A stretch of 32,814 nucleotides of DNA from Deltaproteobacteria bacterium (lineage in GTDB: Bacteria > Desulfobacterota > Desulfuromonadia > Geobacterales > Pseudopelobacteraceae). Positions 31,727 through 32,814 of this stretch are shown here, piece after piece. Each line of letters begins with the position of its first letter. The stretch's first letter is position 1. A program made the translations under genes and the position numbers. Where the stretch lies: positions 1-32,814 of the forward strand of contig JAJXUW010000011.1 of the NCBI GenBank assembly GCA_021782545.1, given 5' to 3'. Below the pieces are notes generated by a model that was not told the origin of the DNA, searched no databases, and saw only the letters and a program-made list of their open reading frames with translations.

Positions 31727-32814
31727 TTATGTGTAGCTGTGTTCAAGTTGCATGACATCTCGATACGGAACAACGCCCTGGATAGTAGCGCCGTCATCGA
31801 GCACAGGCAAGGCCGAAAAGCCGTAGCGCGTGAACTTCTCCGCCGCATCGCTGATCGCGTCATCCCGGTTGAGGCTGACCACCTGGGTGGTCATGATGGC
31901 GGCCAGATGTTCGCTCGGTTCGGCCATCAGGAGCTCCGGCAGATTGAGCACCCCGCACAGCCGGCCGTCGTGGTCCACGACATAGATGTACTCCAGCACA
32001 TCGGCCTCTTCCGCCACCCCACGGTAGGCCGAGATCACCCGATCGACGGTCGTGTCCGACGCAAAGCGGATGTAGTTGACGCTGGCCAGGTCATGGATGG
32101 CATGCTCCTGGTCTTCCAAGAGCGCCTCGATCTTGTCCGACTCCTCATGTTCCATCAGGTCCATGATCTCTTCGGCCTGGTCTGCCGGCAGCACCGCCAG
32201 GACGTCGGCCGCCTGAGCCGGGGTCATCTCGTCGATCAGGTCGGCCACCCGCTCCTTGTCCAGGGCGGCGATCAGGCTACGTTGAACCCGTGGCTCGATC
32301 TCCTCCAGGGTATCCGAGGCCTGCTCGGTCTCAAGTTCGTTGAAGATCGCCAGACGCTGTTCCTCGGAAAGCTCCTCCAGGATATCGGCCAGGTCCACCG
32401 GGTGGAGATCGGGCAGCGCCTCTTTCAGGATATTCAGCCGAACATTGCCCTTGAAGCTGCCGATGGTCTCCGGCAACCGCTGGACATAGGCCCAGGGGAT
32501 GGTCTCCTTTTTAAACAGCTCCGCCATATGATAGAAGAACCGGGCCACAAAACGCAGCCCCAGCCGTTTGAGCAGGCCGTAGCGGCTGAAGTCAACGTCG
32601 GTGACATACAGCCGCCGCTCGCGGACCTGGAGCTTGACGTCATAGACGATGTCGATCTCCTTGCCGTCCAGATCGATCACCTTCTTATCCAGGACATGGT
32701 CCTTGAGCAGCACCTGCGGCCCTTCCGGTTCCTGTTCGTAGGCGGCAAGGTCGGCCAGCTCGACCGTTATCCGTTCGCGGTCGAACACCAGCACCTGCGC
32801 ATAGGGGACCAGCA
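31727..32814 (-). CDS. MgtE-N/CBS-domain protein without transmembrane domain, 5' end cut by window
   Basis: The reading frame stays open to the window end (first codons read LVPYAQVLVFDRE), so the start is missing; about 360 residues are seen. It begins with a PRC-barrel-like region that shows a repeat (ITVELADLAA ... LKDHVLDKKVIDLDGKEI), then the MgtE intracellular N domain (ALPDLHPVDLADILEELSEE and helical repeats such as VADLIDEMTPAQAADVLAVL), and ends with a pair of CBS domains (VNYIRFASDTTV and IMTTQVVSLNRDDAISDAA). In true MgtE channels these domains sense Mg2+ and gate a membrane pore, but here the protein ends after the CBS pair. It is probably a soluble metal- or nucleotide-sensing regulator for the genes downstream, including the CDF exporter. 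Confidence 0.87.
   Translation of the reverse strand, partial: LVPYAQVLVFDRERITVELADLAAYEQEPEGPQVLLKDHVLDKKVIDLDGKEIDIVYDVKLQVRERRLYVTDVDFSRYGLLKRLGLRFVARFFYHMAELFKKETIPWAYVQRLPETIGSFKGNVRLNILKEALPDLHPVDLADILEELSEEQRLAIFNELETEQASDTLEEIEPRVQRSLIAALDKERVADLIDEMTPAQAADVLAVLPADQAEEIMDLMEHEESDKIEALLEDQEHAIHDLASVNYIRFASDTTVDRVISAYRGVAEEADVLEYIYVVDHDGRLCGVLNLPELLMAEPSEHLAAIMTTQVVSLNRDDAISDAAEKFTRYGFSALPVLDDGATIQGVVPYRDVMQLEHSYT

Overview
The window is ordinary-looking chromosomal DNA of roughly 55-60% G+C. It carries about 28 protein genes with short gaps and no sign of plasmid, prophage or insertion-sequence content. The gene set suggests a deltaproteobacterium of the Geobacter/Trichlorobacter/Pelobacter group (Geobacterales): ppsR (PEP synthase / PPDK regulator), futalosine-type amidohydrolase, panB-panC-PLP decarboxylase, mutL-miaA-hfq, gmhA-hldE and many two-component and c-di-GMP proteins. 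That placement is inference from gene content and protein style, not from a marker gene.

Layout. 1-1786 (minus): ppsR, an OmpR-type response regulator and the start of a DegP/HtrA protease. 1940-4188 (plus): prmA, rsmE and a zinc-ribbon protein, ended by a strong terminator. 4266-9645 (plus): mutL, miaA, hfq, an AI-2E-type membrane protein and a PDZ/radical-SAM (DUF512) protein, tightly packed or overlapping. 9664-13112: short units of mixed direction, namely cyclophilin (minus), a DUF2201/VWA protein (plus), a MutY-like glycosylase without its Fe-S cysteines (minus), an unrecognised 135-residue protein (plus) and a 71-residue membrane protein (minus). 13236-16494 (minus): ileS-lspA. 16666-17709 (plus): a single mreB with its own terminator. 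17803-20897 (plus): a glycosyltransferase-like protein, gmhA and hldE, the ADP-heptose branch of LPS core synthesis. 20936-25123: a CI/LexA-type repressor (minus) divergent from a receiver-GGDEF protein (plus), then a Cache-domain hybrid histidine kinase (plus). 25161-29711 (minus): a panB-panC-panP pantothenate operon and an amidohydrolase. 29730-29916: a structured leader upstream of panB that fits the pan RNA motif and ends in a terminator hairpin. 29967-32814 (minus): an ion-homeostasis run of MgtE-N/CBS protein (cut by the window end), CDF metal exporter, CrcB fluoride channel and DUF190 PII-like protein.

How the parts work together. The 1.9-9.6 kb block groups translation and RNA maintenance (PrmA, RsmE, MiaA, Hfq) with mismatch repair (MutL). 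The 17.8-20.9 kb block makes the heptose donor for LPS. The pan operon makes pantoate, then pantothenate, with a PLP enzyme standing in for PanD to supply beta-alanine; the leader probably regulates it.

No wholly new multi-gene system stands out. The points most worth a second look are the tandem-hairpin leader with a switchable repeat upstream of panB, the S24-type repressor that has lost both catalytic residues, the DUF2201/VWA gene with a broken HExxH motif and an apparently leaderless promoter, the glycosyltransferase-like protein without its acidic motifs, and the crcB-DUF190-CDF-MgtE-N ion cluster.
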